From DASSBG01 sp965651365 (GTDB lineage Bacteria; Pseudomonadota; Gammaproteobacteria; Xanthomonadales; Rhodanobacteraceae), in assembly GCA_965651365.1 (NCBI GenBank), contig CBFGSA010000006.1, positions 1 through 43,901 of the forward strand: a DNA stretch of 43,901 nucleotides, read 5' to 3'. The notes under the pieces were generated by a model, which saw nothing but the letters and a program-made list of their open reading frames with translations, was not told the origin of the DNA and ran no database searches. Within the stretch, counting starts at the first letter, position 1; each line of letters begins with the position of its first letter. Positions 20,370 through 28,470 of this stretch are shown piece by piece. Made by a program: the position numbers and the translations under genes.

Positions 20370-21059
20370 TCAGGCAAGCGCCCGATTCGTGCCCTGGGCC
20401 AGCACGCTGGCAGCAATCAAGATGACAATCGCCAATACCTGGGCCGTGACGATCCCCACCGCGGTGCCATTCCAGACCATGACCGGGCCGTGCATGTATT
20501 GCGCCACCGGCTCCAGGTAGGCGATGACCCACAGATAGCCCGAGGTGCCCATCTCGAACAGCGCGATGGCCAGCACCGTGAGGCCCAGCGACTGGCACCA
20601 CAGGCTGACGCTGAGGATGCCGACGTAGGCGACCAATACACCCAGGAAAATCATCACCAGAAAGGGCAGCGTACCCAGCGGAAACAGGCCGCGACCGAAG
20701 GCGAAGTAGAACGACAGGGCGCTGACCACCAGCCAGAACGCGGCGAACACGGGGATATTGACCAGCAGCTTGCTGACGATGAATTGCCTGCCCGTGACCG
20801 GCAGGCTCATGATGAAGGCGCGAGTCGATTTTTCCTTCTCGAACACCACCGTTTTCATCAGCAGCACGAAGCCGCAGGTGGCGGCCGGCGAGATCAGCAG
20901 CAGAAACGCCAGGTTGATCAGCGCCCAGTTCGGCACCCGCCCGAACAGCAGCAGCGTGATGCCGATGCAGATGAGGCTGACAATGCCAAAGGCGAGGATC
21001 ATGCGGCGTGAAAGCATCAGATCCTTGCGCACGAGCTGGGGAATGATCGAGGTGTTCAC
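20370..21059 (-). CDS. ABC-2 type transporter permease
   Basis: An integral inner-membrane protein of 229 residues with about six helices (ILAFGIVSLICIGITLLLF and ALINLAFLLLISPAATCGFVL among them). It follows the ATPase gene with a 4-bp overlap, so the two are translationally coupled. The ATPase-permease-GntR set matches the YtrA-type layout, in which a GntR repressor controls a small ABC-2 exporter, often linked to cell-envelope or antibiotic stress. The substrate is unknown. Confidence 0.88.
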   Translation of the reverse strand: MNTSIIPQLVRKDLMLSRRMILAFGIVSLICIGITLLLFGRVPNWALINLAFLLLISPAATCGFVLLMKTVVFEKEKSTRAFIMSLPVTGRQFIVSKLLVNIPVFAAFWLVVSALSFYFAFGRGLFPLGTLPFLVMIFLGVLVAYVGILSVSLWCQSLGLTVLAIALFEMGTSGYLWVIAYLEPVAQYMHGPVMVWNGTAVGIVTAQVLAIVILIAASVLAQGTNRALA

Positions 21060-21976
21060 AGTGCAGCCTCCGGTTGGGGTCTGGATTGTGCATAGCGCAC
21101 ATTGCTCAGGAAAATTTCCTCCAGCGACATGCGTTCCACGTTGTCGACCGCAAGGCCCGAGCGCTGCAGGGTCTCGGCCATGGAATCGTCATACTGCGCC
21201 ACGGTCAGCACACTCAACCGGCCGCTGTGCTGCACGTTTCGGATACCCGGCAGGTTCGGTAGCTCATGCCGGTCATTGTTGGTCAGGCGGATGCGGCGCC
21301 AGCTGTCCAGGAAGTCCTCCTTGTTGCAGGACTCGATGATCCGACCGTCGTAGAGGAAGGTGATGTAGTCGGAGATCTGCTCCACGTCCATGGTGTTGTG
21401 CGAGGAGAACAGGATCGAGTGATCCTCGTTTTCCAGCGCATTCATCATTTCATCGATGACTTCCTTGCGCACTGCGGGGTCGAGGCCGGTGGTGGGCTCG
21501 TCGAACACCAGCAAGCGCGGGCGTCGCGCCAGTGCCAGCAGCAGGGTCGCCTTGACCCGCTGGCCGTGCGACAGTCCCTTGACCTTCTGCTGCTTTTTCA
21601 GGTCGAGGCGGCGCAGCAGTTCGCAGGCGTAGGCACCATCCCACGACTCGAAAATGGATTGCACGAATGCCATGTGAAACGCGATCGTCTCGCTTTCGTA
21701 CAATCGCATGTCTTCGGCCACGAAGCCGATCTCGCGCTTGGCGGCCAGTTGTCCTGCAGGCATGGGGTGGCCCAGTACCGTGACCGTGCCGCTGTCGGGT
21801 GCCAGCAGGCCCATGACCATGCGCAGGATGGTCGACTTGCCGGCGCCGTTCGGCCCCACCAGGCCCATGACCGTGCCCTGCTCAACGGCAAGATCCACGT
21901 TCTTCAAGGCAAAGTGCGGGTACTGCTTGCTGATGTTGGTGCATTCGACCGCCCGTGGCATGTCCATCCAGTCCAC
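21056..21976 (-). CDS. ABC transporter ATP-binding protein
   Basis: A cytoplasmic ATPase subunit of 306 residues. Walker A is GPNGAGKST, the signature motif is LSHGQRVKA (His in place of the usual Gly), and Walker B with D-loop is LLVFDEPTTGLD. The switch His is in LFSSHNTMDVEQ. The C-terminal 80 residues after the nucleotide-binding domain are an accessory region typical of the CcmA/ABC-2 group. It starts 3 bp after the GntR stop and overlaps the permease start by 4 bp, forming a compact three-gene operon. Confidence 0.95.
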   Translation of the reverse strand: MDWMDMPRAVECTNISKQYPHFALKNVDLAVEQGTVMGLVGPNGAGKSTILRMVMGLLAPDSGTVTVLGHPMPAGQLAAKREIGFVAEDMRLYESETIAFHMAFVQSIFESWDGAYACELLRRLDLKKQQKVKGLSHGQRVKATLLLALARRPRLLVFDEPTTGLDPAVRKEVIDEMMNALENEDHSILFSSHNTMDVEQISDYITFLYDGRIIESCNKEDFLDSWRRIRLTNNDRHELPNLPGIRNVQHSGRLSVLTVAQYDDSMAETLQRSGLAVDNVERMSLEEIFLSNVRYAQSRPQPEAAL

Positions 21977-21979
21977 TCC

Positions 21980-22345
21980 TCAAGTGTGTTTTTTCAGCAT
22001 TTGCACAAGCGCGTGCTCGTTGATTTCCAGCGACCGGGCCAGGCGGCCTGCCTGTGCCAGGTGCTCGGCGAGCTCTTCGCTCTGCAGACTTCGCATGTCC
22101 AGCTCGCCCTGCACCCAGGTGCCCTTGCCCTGCTGGGTGACAATCAGATTTTCGCGGCCAAGTTCCAGATAGGCCCGCTTGACCGTGATCACGCTGAGCT
22201 TGATATCCGCGGCCAGCTCGCGCACGGACGGCAAGGGCGTGCCCGGCGGCCAGTCGCCCACGGCAATCCGCTGCCGGATCTGATCCATGATCTGCTGGTA
22301 CATCGGCCGCTTGTCCGTTTGCGAGAACACGAATCCGTATTTCAT
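21980..22345 (-). CDS. GntR family (YtrA subfamily) transcriptional regulator
   Basis: A 121-residue repressor: an N-terminal winged helix-turn-helix (PMYQQIMDQIRQRIAVGDWP, LPSVRELAADIKLSVITVKR) with a short helical tail and no large ligand domain, as in the YtrA subfamily. The open frame runs back to 22465, but the Met at 22345 fits the family and lies exactly where a leaderless transcript would begin (TATACT, 6 nt, ATG). There is no Shine-Dalgarno sequence. It is the first gene of the ABC operon and probably represses it through the overlapping dyads just upstream of its start codon. Confidence 0.92.
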   Translation of the reverse strand: MKYGFVFSQTDKRPMYQQIMDQIRQRIAVGDWPPGTPLPSVRELAADIKLSVITVKRAYLELGRENLIVTQQGKGTWVQGELDMRSLQSEELAEHLAQAGRLARSLEINEHALVQMLKKHT

Positions 22346-22379
22346 ATACACAGTATACACAGTATTTGACCGGGCGCAA
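22346..22379 (-). promoter_or_regulatory. Leaderless promoter and overlapping operator of the GntR-ABC operon
   Basis: On the minus strand TTGCGC (22374-22379), a 16-bp spacer and TATACT (22352-22357) are followed six bases later by the GntR ATG. ATACACAGTAT occurs twice on the plus strand, at 22346-22356 and 22355-22365, overlapping by 2 bp. Each copy is a dyad (ATAC-ACA-GTAT). Together they cover the -10 and the start site, as expected for an autorepressor operator. Confidence 0.65.
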
Positions 22380-22407
22380 GTGCTGCTGCCGGAGCCATGC
22401 TTGCGGG

Positions 22408-22413
22408 TAGAAT
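22408..22413 (+). promoter_or_regulatory. -10 element directly before an ATG (possible leaderless start)
   Basis: TAGAAT is followed by six bases (CGGGCG) and the ATG at 22420. This is the spacing expected when transcription starts at or near the start codon. No clear -35 is visible. Confidence 0.4.
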
Positions 22414-22419
22414 CGGGCG

Positions 22420-23010
22420 ATGCGCCCGAACAATCCGACATCCGGTCCACGCCGGTCCAACCCACCCCGTCCGGTACCAGCCGACGCCGGTGCCGACGCG
22501 CGCTGGCGCTTTTTGCGCGATGTGGCGGTGTTCGAGTTCAAGATGGTGCTCGACAACATCCGCGACTTTCTGCTGATTCCGGCCAGCCTTGTGGTGGCGC
22601 TGCTTGACCTGGTGTTTCGTGGCGAGCGCGAAGGGGAGCGCTTCTACCGCCTGCTGAAATGGGGTCGGCACAGCGAGTCGATGATTGATGTGTACAGCTG
22701 CATCGAGGATTCGGACGAACCGCCGGCATTCGACGAGCAAACGCTGAAGCAGACCTATTCGGTGGATGCGGTGGTGGCGCGACTGGAGGGCGTGATCGCC
22801 CGGGAGGTGGAGCGTGGTGGCACTGCAGCCACGGTCAAGCAGGCGGTCGACAAGGCCATTGATCAGATTCAGCACGGTGCAGGTACGCGGCGCGACCAGG
22901 CGCAGGCGCGCGTGCTTGCGGCGGCCGGCAAGATCAAATCCCGATTCGAGGCTCGCGGCAGCGACCCGAGCGACAGTCTTCCACCACCGTCACCACCACC
23001 GCCGGATTGA
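22420..23010 (+). CDS. Hypothetical protein, 196 aa
   Basis: I do not recognise this protein family with certainty. Residues 1-28 are Pro/Arg-rich. A conserved-looking segment follows (FLRDVAVFEFKMVLDNIRDF) with one hydrophobic stretch (LLIPASLVVALLDLVF) that could be a membrane-associated helix. It is followed by a charged helical region with Ala/Gln/Arg repeats and a proline-rich end (PPPSPPPPD). It looks like a small inner-membrane-associated protein. It is divergent from the GntR operon; starts are about 75 bp apart. High third-position GC supports coding. Confidence 0.75.
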   Translation: MRPNNPTSGPRRSNPPRPVPADAGADARWRFLRDVAVFEFKMVLDNIRDFLLIPASLVVALLDLVFRGEREGERFYRLLKWGRHSESMIDVYSCIEDSDEPPAFDEQTLKQTYSVDAVVARLEGVIAREVERGGTAATVKQAVDKAIDQIQHGAGTRRDQAQARVLAAAGKIKSRFEARGSDPSDSLPPPSPPPPD

Positions 23011-23062
23011 AGCCGAAACCTGCGTCCGGCGCGGCGTTCAACTCAACTGGCAGGAGATCGAC

Positions 23063-23434
23063 ATGAACCTTGGGGCCTTTTCCATCAGTCTGGCGGTTAA
23101 AGATCTTGCCGCCTCGCGTGCGTTCTACGAAAAGCTCGGCTTCGAAGTCACCGGTGGTGACCAGGAGCAGAACTGGCTGGTATTGCGCAACGCCGGGCAC
23201 ACCATTGGCCTGTTCCATGGCATGTTCGAGCGCAACATGCTGACCTTCAATCCCGGCTGGGGCAAGAACGCCCAGCCGGTCGACCCGTTCACCGACGTGC
23301 GCGAAATCCAGCGCGAGCTCAAGGCACGCGGCGTCGAGCTGACCCGCGAAGCCGACCCCGACACCAGCGGCCCGGAGTACATCACCCTGATCGACCCCGA
23401 CGGCAATCCGGTGCTGATCGACCAGCACCGCTGA
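23063..23434 (+). CDS. VOC/glyoxalase superfamily protein
   Basis: A 123-residue protein of the vicinal oxygen chelate fold. The first beta-alpha-beta-beta-beta unit is plain (FSISLAVKDLAASRAFYEKLGFEV), with WLVLRNAGHTIGLFHGMFE, and the end ITLIDPDGNPVLIDQH is typical. The start at 23063 has CAGGAG 7 bp upstream; the frame is open from 22814, but the extra part overlaps the preceding gene. Single-domain members of this group act as dimers in detoxification, ring cleavage or antibiotic resistance. The substrate cannot be told. Confidence 0.9.
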   Translation: MNLGAFSISLAVKDLAASRAFYEKLGFEVTGGDQEQNWLVLRNAGHTIGLFHGMFERNMLTFNPGWGKNAQPVDPFTDVREIQRELKARGVELTREADPDTSGPEYITLIDPDGNPVLIDQHR

Positions 23435-23450
23435 TGCTGCAGTTCCAGGC

Positions 23451-23972
23451 TCAGGTTTCGCGCAGCCGCGGTTTGAGACCAACCAGGTTGCAGGGGCGGG
23501 TGCGGGCGTCGAGCTGGGCCTGGAGAATCTTTTCCCAGGCGGTGCGGCAGGCCGAGGTGGAGCCGGGCAGGCAGAAGATGAAGGTGGCGTTGGCAAGGCC
23601 GGCAAAGGCGCGCGACTGCAGCGCGGCGGTACCGATTTCCTCGAACGAGATGGCGCGAAAGATCTCGCCAAAGCCGTCCATGCGCTTGTCCAGCAGCGGC
23701 GCCAGAGCCTCGGGCGTGGAATCGCGCCCGGTGAAACCGGTGCCGCCGGTGACCAGCACCCCGTCGACGGCTTCGTCGGCGATCCACTGCGACACCTGTG
23801 CGCGCAGCCGGTAGCGCTGGTCGGGCAGCAGGGCGCGCGCGTGCAGCAGGTGCCCCGCAGCCTGCAACTGCTCGACCAGATAGTCGCCGGAAGTGTCGTT
23901 GTTCGCCGTGCGCGAGTCGGAAACCGTCAGCACGCACAGACGCAGTGCGATGAAATCGCTGCTGGTACTCAT
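23451..23972 (-). CDS. moaB: Molybdenum cofactor biosynthesis protein MoaB
   Basis: A 173-residue MogA/MoaB family protein (E. coli MoaB is 170), involved in adenylating molybdopterin. Motifs: RLCVLTVSDSRT at the N-terminus, VLVTGGTGFTGRDSTPEAL for molybdopterin binding, and FCLPGSTSACRTAWEKIL. I chose the Met at 23972, which has GGAG upstream and matches the family; the longer frame to 24179 runs into the repeat element. It is convergent with the VOC gene. No other moa or mog genes are in the window. Confidence 0.93.
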   Translation of the reverse strand: MSTSSDFIALRLCVLTVSDSRTANNDTSGDYLVEQLQAAGHLLHARALLPDQRYRLRAQVSQWIADEAVDGVLVTGGTGFTGRDSTPEALAPLLDKRMDGFGEIFRAISFEEIGTAALQSRAFAGLANATFIFCLPGSTSACRTAWEKILQAQLDARTRPCNLVGLKPRLRET

Positions 23973-24038
23973 AAGGCAGGTCTCCAGTGGTTGTATATGG
24001 AACCTCTGATCGATTTCAGCACAGGCGTCAAGGTGCGT

Positions 24039-24059
24039 GCAGGAGCGGGCCATGCCCGC
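24039..24059 (+). repeat. REP-like palindrome, left copy
   Basis: The copy consists of GCAGGA followed by the perfect hairpin GCGGGC-CAT-GCCCGC. It matches, from memory, the GAGCGGGC...GCCCGCGAT type of REP found in Pseudomonas and relatives. An exact reverse-complement copy lies at 24228-24248, so the two flank the element between them in inverted orientation. Confidence 0.75.
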
Positions 24060-24083
24060 GATGAGTGCCAAGGCAATCTTCTC

Positions 24084-24225
24084 GCAGGTTGTTGAAAAAC
24101 GTAGCGAGCGAAGGCAGATTGCACGCCGAGGAGCACAGGAACCGCAGTGTACTTGCTGGTACATGAGGATTTCGAGCACCGCAGGCGTTCAATATGTCGA
24201 GCGCAGTAGTTTTTCAACAGCCTGC
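24084..24225. mobile_element. MITE-like long imperfect hairpin between two REP palindromes
   Basis: The terminal arms are 17 bp with one mismatch: 24084-24100 ending GTTGAAAAAC, and 24209-24225 beginning GTTTTTCAAC. The interior folds symmetrically to an apex hairpin TGTAC-TTGCTG-GTACA at 24148-24163. No transposase is encoded. I recall closely similar copies scattered in Pseudomonas-type genomes. It occupies the 309-bp gap between moaB and prfA, which has no other gene. Confidence 0.65.
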
Positions 24226-24227
24226 TG

Positions 24228-24248
24228 GCGGGCATGGCCCGCTCCTGC
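24228..24248 (-). repeat. REP-like palindrome, right copy
   Basis: This is the exact reverse complement of 24039-24059 (21 bp, no mismatch), forming the same GCGGGC-ATG-GCCCGC hairpin. It begins 2 bp after the MITE-like hairpin ends. Confidence 0.75.
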
Positions 24249-24281
24249 TGCCCACACCGGAGATGCCTTGCCAAGGCTCCA

Positions 24282-25364
24282 TCAGCCTGCCGCGCCCAAT
24301 GCCTTGAGCTGGTCGGCCTGCTGCTCGCGGGCCAGGCTGTCGATCAGTTCGTCGAGATCGCCGGCCAGGATTTCCGGTAGCCGGTGCAAGGTCAGGTTGA
24401 TTCGGTGGTCGGTGATGCGCCCTTGCGGGAAGTTGTAGGTGCGGATGCGTTGGCTGCGGTCACCCGAGCCCACCTGCAGGCGGCGCGATTCGGTCTGCTG
24501 CGCGGTCTGTGCCGAGCGCTGTTCGTCCAGCAGTCGCGCCTTGAGCAGGCTCATGGCGCGGGCCCGGTTCTTGTGCTGGCTGCGCTCGTCCTGGCATTCG
24601 ACCACGATGCCGCTGGGCAGGTGGGTCAGACGGATCGCCGAATCGGTCTTGTTGACGTGCTGGCCGCCGGCGCCGGAGGCGCGGAAGGTGTCGGTGCGGA
24701 GGTCGGCTGGATTGATGTCGACATCCTCGATCTCGTCCATTTCCGGCAGGATCGCCACGGTCGCGGCCGAGGTGTGGATGCGGCCCTGGGATTCGGTTTC
24801 GGGCACGCGCTGCACGCGGTGGGTGCCGGACTCGAACTTGAGCCTGGCGTAGGCGCCATCGCCGACAATGCGCGCCACCACTTCCTTGTAGCCGCCATGC
24901 TCGCCATGGCTCTCGGACAGCAGTTCCACCTGCCAGCGATGGGTCTCGGCATAGCGCAAGTACATGCGCAGCAGGTCGCCGGCAAACAGGGCGGCTTCGT
25001 CGCCGCCGGTGCCGGCGCGGATTTCCAGGAACAGGTTGGCGTCATCCAGCGGGTCGCGCGGGATCAGCAGCCGGCGCAGTTCCGCGTCCAGCTCGCCGAG
25101 GCGGGCCTGCAGGCGTTCGATATCGGCTGCGGCCATGTCGCCCAGTTCGGGGTCTCCGGCCAGTCCGCGGGCCTCGGCCAGTTCCTGCCGGGCGGCCTTT
25201 TGTTCGCCCAGGGCGGCAACCAGCGGCTCCAGTTGCGCATATTCGCGCGACAGGTCGCGGAAACGCTTGTGGTTGTCGATGACCTCGGGCTGGGCCAGCA
25301 GCAGCGCGATTTCCTCGTGGCGCTCGGCCAGCGCCTCCAGCTTGCTCTCGATGGCGGGGCTCAT
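24282..25364 (-). CDS. prfA: Peptide chain release factor 1
   Basis: RF1 ends translation at UAA and UAG by triggering peptidyl-tRNA hydrolysis on the ribosome. The 360 residues equal E. coli RF1. The catalytic GGQ motif is at 233-235 in GAGGQHVNKTD. The stop-codon-reading PxT tripeptide is Pro188-Glu-Thr190 in RVPETESQGR, which identifies RF1 rather than RF2. The start overlaps the hemA stop by 4 bp, the classical hemA-prfA arrangement. prmC (hemK), which often follows prfA, is absent; the REP/MITE element and moaB lie there instead. Confidence 0.98.
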   Translation of the reverse strand: MSPAIESKLEALAERHEEIALLLAQPEVIDNHKRFRDLSREYAQLEPLVAALGEQKAARQELAEARGLAGDPELGDMAAADIERLQARLGELDAELRRLLIPRDPLDDANLFLEIRAGTGGDEAALFAGDLLRMYLRYAETHRWQVELLSESHGEHGGYKEVVARIVGDGAYARLKFESGTHRVQRVPETESQGRIHTSAATVAILPEMDEIEDVDINPADLRTDTFRASGAGGQHVNKTDSAIRLTHLPSGIVVECQDERSQHKNRARAMSLLKARLLDEQRSAQTAQQTESRRLQVGSGDRSQRIRTYNFPQGRITDHRINLTLHRLPEILAGDLDELIDSLAREQQADQLKALGAAG

Positions 25365-26635
25365 GGCTTGTGATCGCTGTCGTCCAGGTCAAGGCCGTAC
25401 AGACGCTCGGCCGCCAGGAGCAGCTCGCGGTCTCCGTCCAGGGCGGCCTGGTTGATGTGGGCGCTGGGTGCGTGCAGCAGCTTGTTGGTGAGCGTATGCG
25501 CCAGGTAATCCAGCACCTCCTCGTCGCTGCGCCCGGTGCTGCGCATGCGGCGTGCACGGGCCAGCACCTGGTCGCGCTGCTGCTCGGCCTGGTGGCGAAT
25601 GGCCACGACCGGGTTGCGGATGTCCAGCGAGCGGCGCCATGCCATGTAGCGCTCGACCTGCAGATCGATGATGGCCTCGGCTTCCTGGGCCGCGGCCTGG
25701 CGCGAGCGCAGGTGCTTGTCGATCACGCGCCTGAGGTCGTCGATGCCGTACAGGAATACATCGTCCAGTTCGGCCACTCGCGGGTCGATGTCACGCGGCA
25801 CGGCAATATCGACCAGGAACATCGGCTTGCGGCGCCGCTGGCGGATGGCCTGCGCCACCATGTCGCGCTCCAGCACCGGCGTGTGCGCGGCGGTGGAGGA
25901 AAGCACGATGTCGGCTTCGGCCAGGTGGCTGGGCATGTCGGCCAGTGCAATGGCGTAGCCGTGGTGCCGGGCGGCCAGTTCCTGGGCATGATCCAGCGAG
26001 CGATTGGCCACGATCAGACGGCGCACGTTCTTTTCGGCCAGATGCCGCGCAGCCAGCTCGATCGTGTCGCCGGCGCCGATCAGCAGCACGCAGGCGTCGG
26101 CCAGATCGGCAAAAACCTGCTCGGCCAGGCGCACCGCGGTGAATGCGACCGACACCGTGTGCGCGCCGATGCGGGTATCGGTGCGCACCCGCTTGGCCAC
26201 CGCGAAGGTATGCTCCATCAGGCGTGCCATGGGCGTGCCCAGAGTGCTGGCTTCGCGTGCGGCCTGCCAGGCCTGCTTGACCTGGCCCAGAATCTGCGGC
26301 TCGCCCAGCACCATGGAATCGAGCCCGGTGGCCACCCGGAACAGATGCTGTACGGCAGCATCGTCCTGATAGCTGTACAGGAACTCGTCCAGCTTGCCCG
26401 GGGTCAAGTGGTGGTGCCGGTACAACCAGTCTCGTGGCTGGTGCTCGGCCCCGGTCGCAACCGTGCAGCTCAGTTCGGTGCGGTTGCAGGTGGACAGGAT
26501 CAGTGCTTCCTCGATACCGTCCTGTCCGGCCAGGGCCTTGAGTGCCTGCGGCGCGGATTCCGGCGCAAACGCCACCTGTTCGCGCAGGTCGACCGGCGCG
26601 GTAAGGTGATTGAGTCCGAGCGTGACAAGCGGCAT
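25361..26635 (-). CDS. hemA: Glutamyl-tRNA reductase
   Basis: The first enzyme of the C5 pathway to heme: it reduces glutamyl-tRNA to glutamate-1-semialdehyde using NADPH. The 424 residues from Met at 26635 begin MPLVTLGLNHLTAPVDLRE. Catalytic Cys50 is in LSTCNRTEL. The NADPH-binding domain has VLLIGAGDTIELAARHL, and the C-terminal dimerisation helices end the protein. The open frame starts at 26668, but the 11 extra residues do not fit the family. It is divergent from the TPR-lipoprotein operon. Confidence 0.97.
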   Translation of the reverse strand: MPLVTLGLNHLTAPVDLREQVAFAPESAPQALKALAGQDGIEEALILSTCNRTELSCTVATGAEHQPRDWLYRHHHLTPGKLDEFLYSYQDDAAVQHLFRVATGLDSMVLGEPQILGQVKQAWQAAREASTLGTPMARLMEHTFAVAKRVRTDTRIGAHTVSVAFTAVRLAEQVFADLADACVLLIGAGDTIELAARHLAEKNVRRLIVANRSLDHAQELAARHHGYAIALADMPSHLAEADIVLSSTAAHTPVLERDMVAQAIRQRRRKPMFLVDIAVPRDIDPRVAELDDVFLYGIDDLRRVIDKHLRSRQAAAQEAEAIIDLQVERYMAWRRSLDIRNPVVAIRHQAEQQRDQVLARARRMRSTGRSDEEVLDYLAHTLTNKLLHAPSAHINQAALDGDRELLLAAERLYGLDLDDSDHKP

Positions 26636-26665
26636 GCAGCGAAAAAAGGCGTGGTCCAGGCGGTA

Positions 26666-26684
26666 CACTGCATATTGTACAGTG
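26666..26684. promoter_or_regulatory. Dyad in the hemA / lipoprotein divergent promoter region
   Basis: CACTG (26666-26670) and CAGTG (26680-26684) flank an AT-rich core, CATATTGTA, in the 110-bp divergent gap. On the minus strand the core contains TACAAT, a plausible -10 for hemA; TACACT at 26664-26669 could serve the plus strand. It is a candidate operator or paired promoter, without a known regulator. Confidence 0.35.
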
Positions 26685-26745
26685 ACGCATGCCCACAGCG
26701 TCGCGCGATCCTGCTTGCTGGCGCTTTGTCTGACGGAGTTCCGAA

Positions 26746-28470
26746 TTGCAAATTTCTCACATTATCCGCCCTGGTCTGCTGCTGTTGATGGCGATCCTGC
26801 TGGGTGCCTGCGCGAGCGGGACGCCTCGGCATTCGGCAGCCATATCCGGTCAGCCCCTGGCGCAAATGAACGTGCCAGTGGATGGCGCCGAGTCGCAAAC
26901 CATGACGCGCCTGCTTGAAGCCGAGTTTGCCTTGGCCGGAGGTGACACGGCAGCCGCCACCCAGGCCTATGCCCAGGCCTCGGCCACCTCGCCGGACGCA
27001 CGCGTGGCCGAGGCCTCGGCGGGCCTGGCCATCGGCCAGGGCAAGCCCGACGAGGCGGCCTCTGCCATCGAACGGATGCAGGCCGCCGGTGCCAGTCCGT
27101 TTGCGCTGGCGCGTGAGCGGGCGCGGCTGGCCCTGTTGCGCGGCCACCGCGGCGAGGCCCGCGTTCAGTTGCAGAAGATTCTGGCCGTCGGCGGTGACCG
27201 CGCCTGGCGCGAGTTCGGTCGTTTGCTGGCCGGTGCACGTGATCCGGCCCTGGCTGGAACCCTGCTGGAGGAGCTGGCAACGTCCAAGTCGCTGCCGACT
27301 GATGACAGCACCATCTGGATCGCCATGAGCCAGCTGGGCGAAAAGCTCAACCGCCACATCTATGCCGAAGGCCTGGCCGACGAGACCGTCCGGCGCTTCG
27401 GCAACGCCCAGGCCTATGCCTGGTCGGCGCACCTGAAACTGGCTGCCGGCGACACCGACCAGGGTCTGGCGTTGTACGCCAGGGCCGTGGCTGCCGATCC
27501 GGACAATGCGCGTCTGCGCCTGATTCAGGCGGCCGCACTGAGCAAGTTTGACCACAACCGGGAGGCGCTCAAGGTTCTGCAGGCCGGTCCGCAAACCCTG
27601 GATGTGCTGATCGGCCAGGCAGCCTATGCCGCGCGGCTGGAAGACAAGACGGCAATGAAGCGGGTCTATGCCGTGCTGAAAAAGAACCGCGCCCGCTACG
27701 ACCGCAACATCGACTTCCTGCTCGGTCAGCTTGCCGAGACCCTGGGCAATCCGAAGCAGGCCCTGACGTTCTACAGTGCCGTGCCGGCCAGCGACGAACA
27801 CGCCTTCGAAGCGGGCATGCGCCAGGCGGTGCTGCTGGATCAGGCCGGGCAGCACGACCAGGCCCACGCGCGGGTGATCCGGTTGCAGGACGATTATTCC
27901 GACGATCCGGACAGCCTGCAGAGGGCTTTTCTGCTGGATGCGCAACTCTACGCGCGCGACGGCCGGGCCGATGCGGCCGTGGCCGCCTACGATCGCGGCC
28001 TCAAGAAGCTGCCCGATGATGCGGATCTGCTGTATGGCCGCGCCCTCAGCGAAGCCGATCGTGGCAACAGCAAGGCGGCGATCGCCGACCTGCGCCGGGT
28101 GCTCAAACTCAAGCCGGGTGATGTCGATGCGATGAATGCGCTGGGCTATACCCTGGCCGATGAAAACCGCGACCTGGACGAGGCCGAGATGCTGCTGCGC
28201 CAGGCACTCGACAACAAGCCGGATGAGCCGGCGGTGATCGACTCCTGGGGCTGGCTGAAGTATCGCCAGGGCGACCTTGCCGCAGCCGAGAAATCCCTGC
28301 GCAAGGCCTGGGACATGCGCAAGGATCCGGATATCGGCGTGCATCTGGGCGAGGTGCTGTGGCATCGGGGTCGGCGCGATGATGCGCGCAAGGTGTTTGG
28401 CCAGGTGCGCAAGGACGATCCGCACAATGCAGCCCTGGCTGCGACCGTCAAGCGACTCGAACAAAAGTGA
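26746..28470 (+). CDS. Tetratricopeptide-repeat lipoprotein
   Basis: A 574-residue predicted lipoprotein. The TTG start is supported by ACGGAG 8-9 bp upstream and by a perfect lipoprotein signal (LLLLMAILLGAC, Cys22). The rest is almost entirely TPR-type helical hairpins; clear units near the C-terminus include KAAIADLRRVLKLKPGDVDA and EAEMLLRQALDNKPDEPAVI. It is probably attached to the outer membrane as a scaffold. The gene couples to lolB by a GTGA overlap. A TPR protein upstream of lolB-ispE is common in Xanthomonads and pseudomonads. The partner is unknown. Confidence 0.92.
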   Translation: MQISHIIRPGLLLLMAILLGACASGTPRHSAAISGQPLAQMNVPVDGAESQTMTRLLEAEFALAGGDTAAATQAYAQASATSPDARVAEASAGLAIGQGKPDEAASAIERMQAAGASPFALARERARLALLRGHRGEARVQLQKILAVGGDRAWREFGRLLAGARDPALAGTLLEELATSKSLPTDDSTIWIAMSQLGEKLNRHIYAEGLADETVRRFGNAQAYAWSAHLKLAAGDTDQGLALYARAVAADPDNARLRLIQAAALSKFDHNREALKVLQAGPQTLDVLIGQAAYAARLEDKTAMKRVYAVLKKNRARYDRNIDFLLGQLAETLGNPKQALTFYSAVPASDEHAFEAGMRQAVLLDQAGQHDQAHARVIRLQDDYSDDPDSLQRAFLLDAQLYARDGRADAAVAAYDRGLKKLPDDADLLYGRALSEADRGNSKAAIADLRRVLKLKPGDVDAMNALGYTLADENRDLDEAEMLLRQALDNKPDEPAVIDSWGWLKYRQGDLAAAEKSLRKAWDMRKDPDIGVHLGEVLWHRGRRDDARKVFGQVRKDDPHNAALAATVKRLEQK

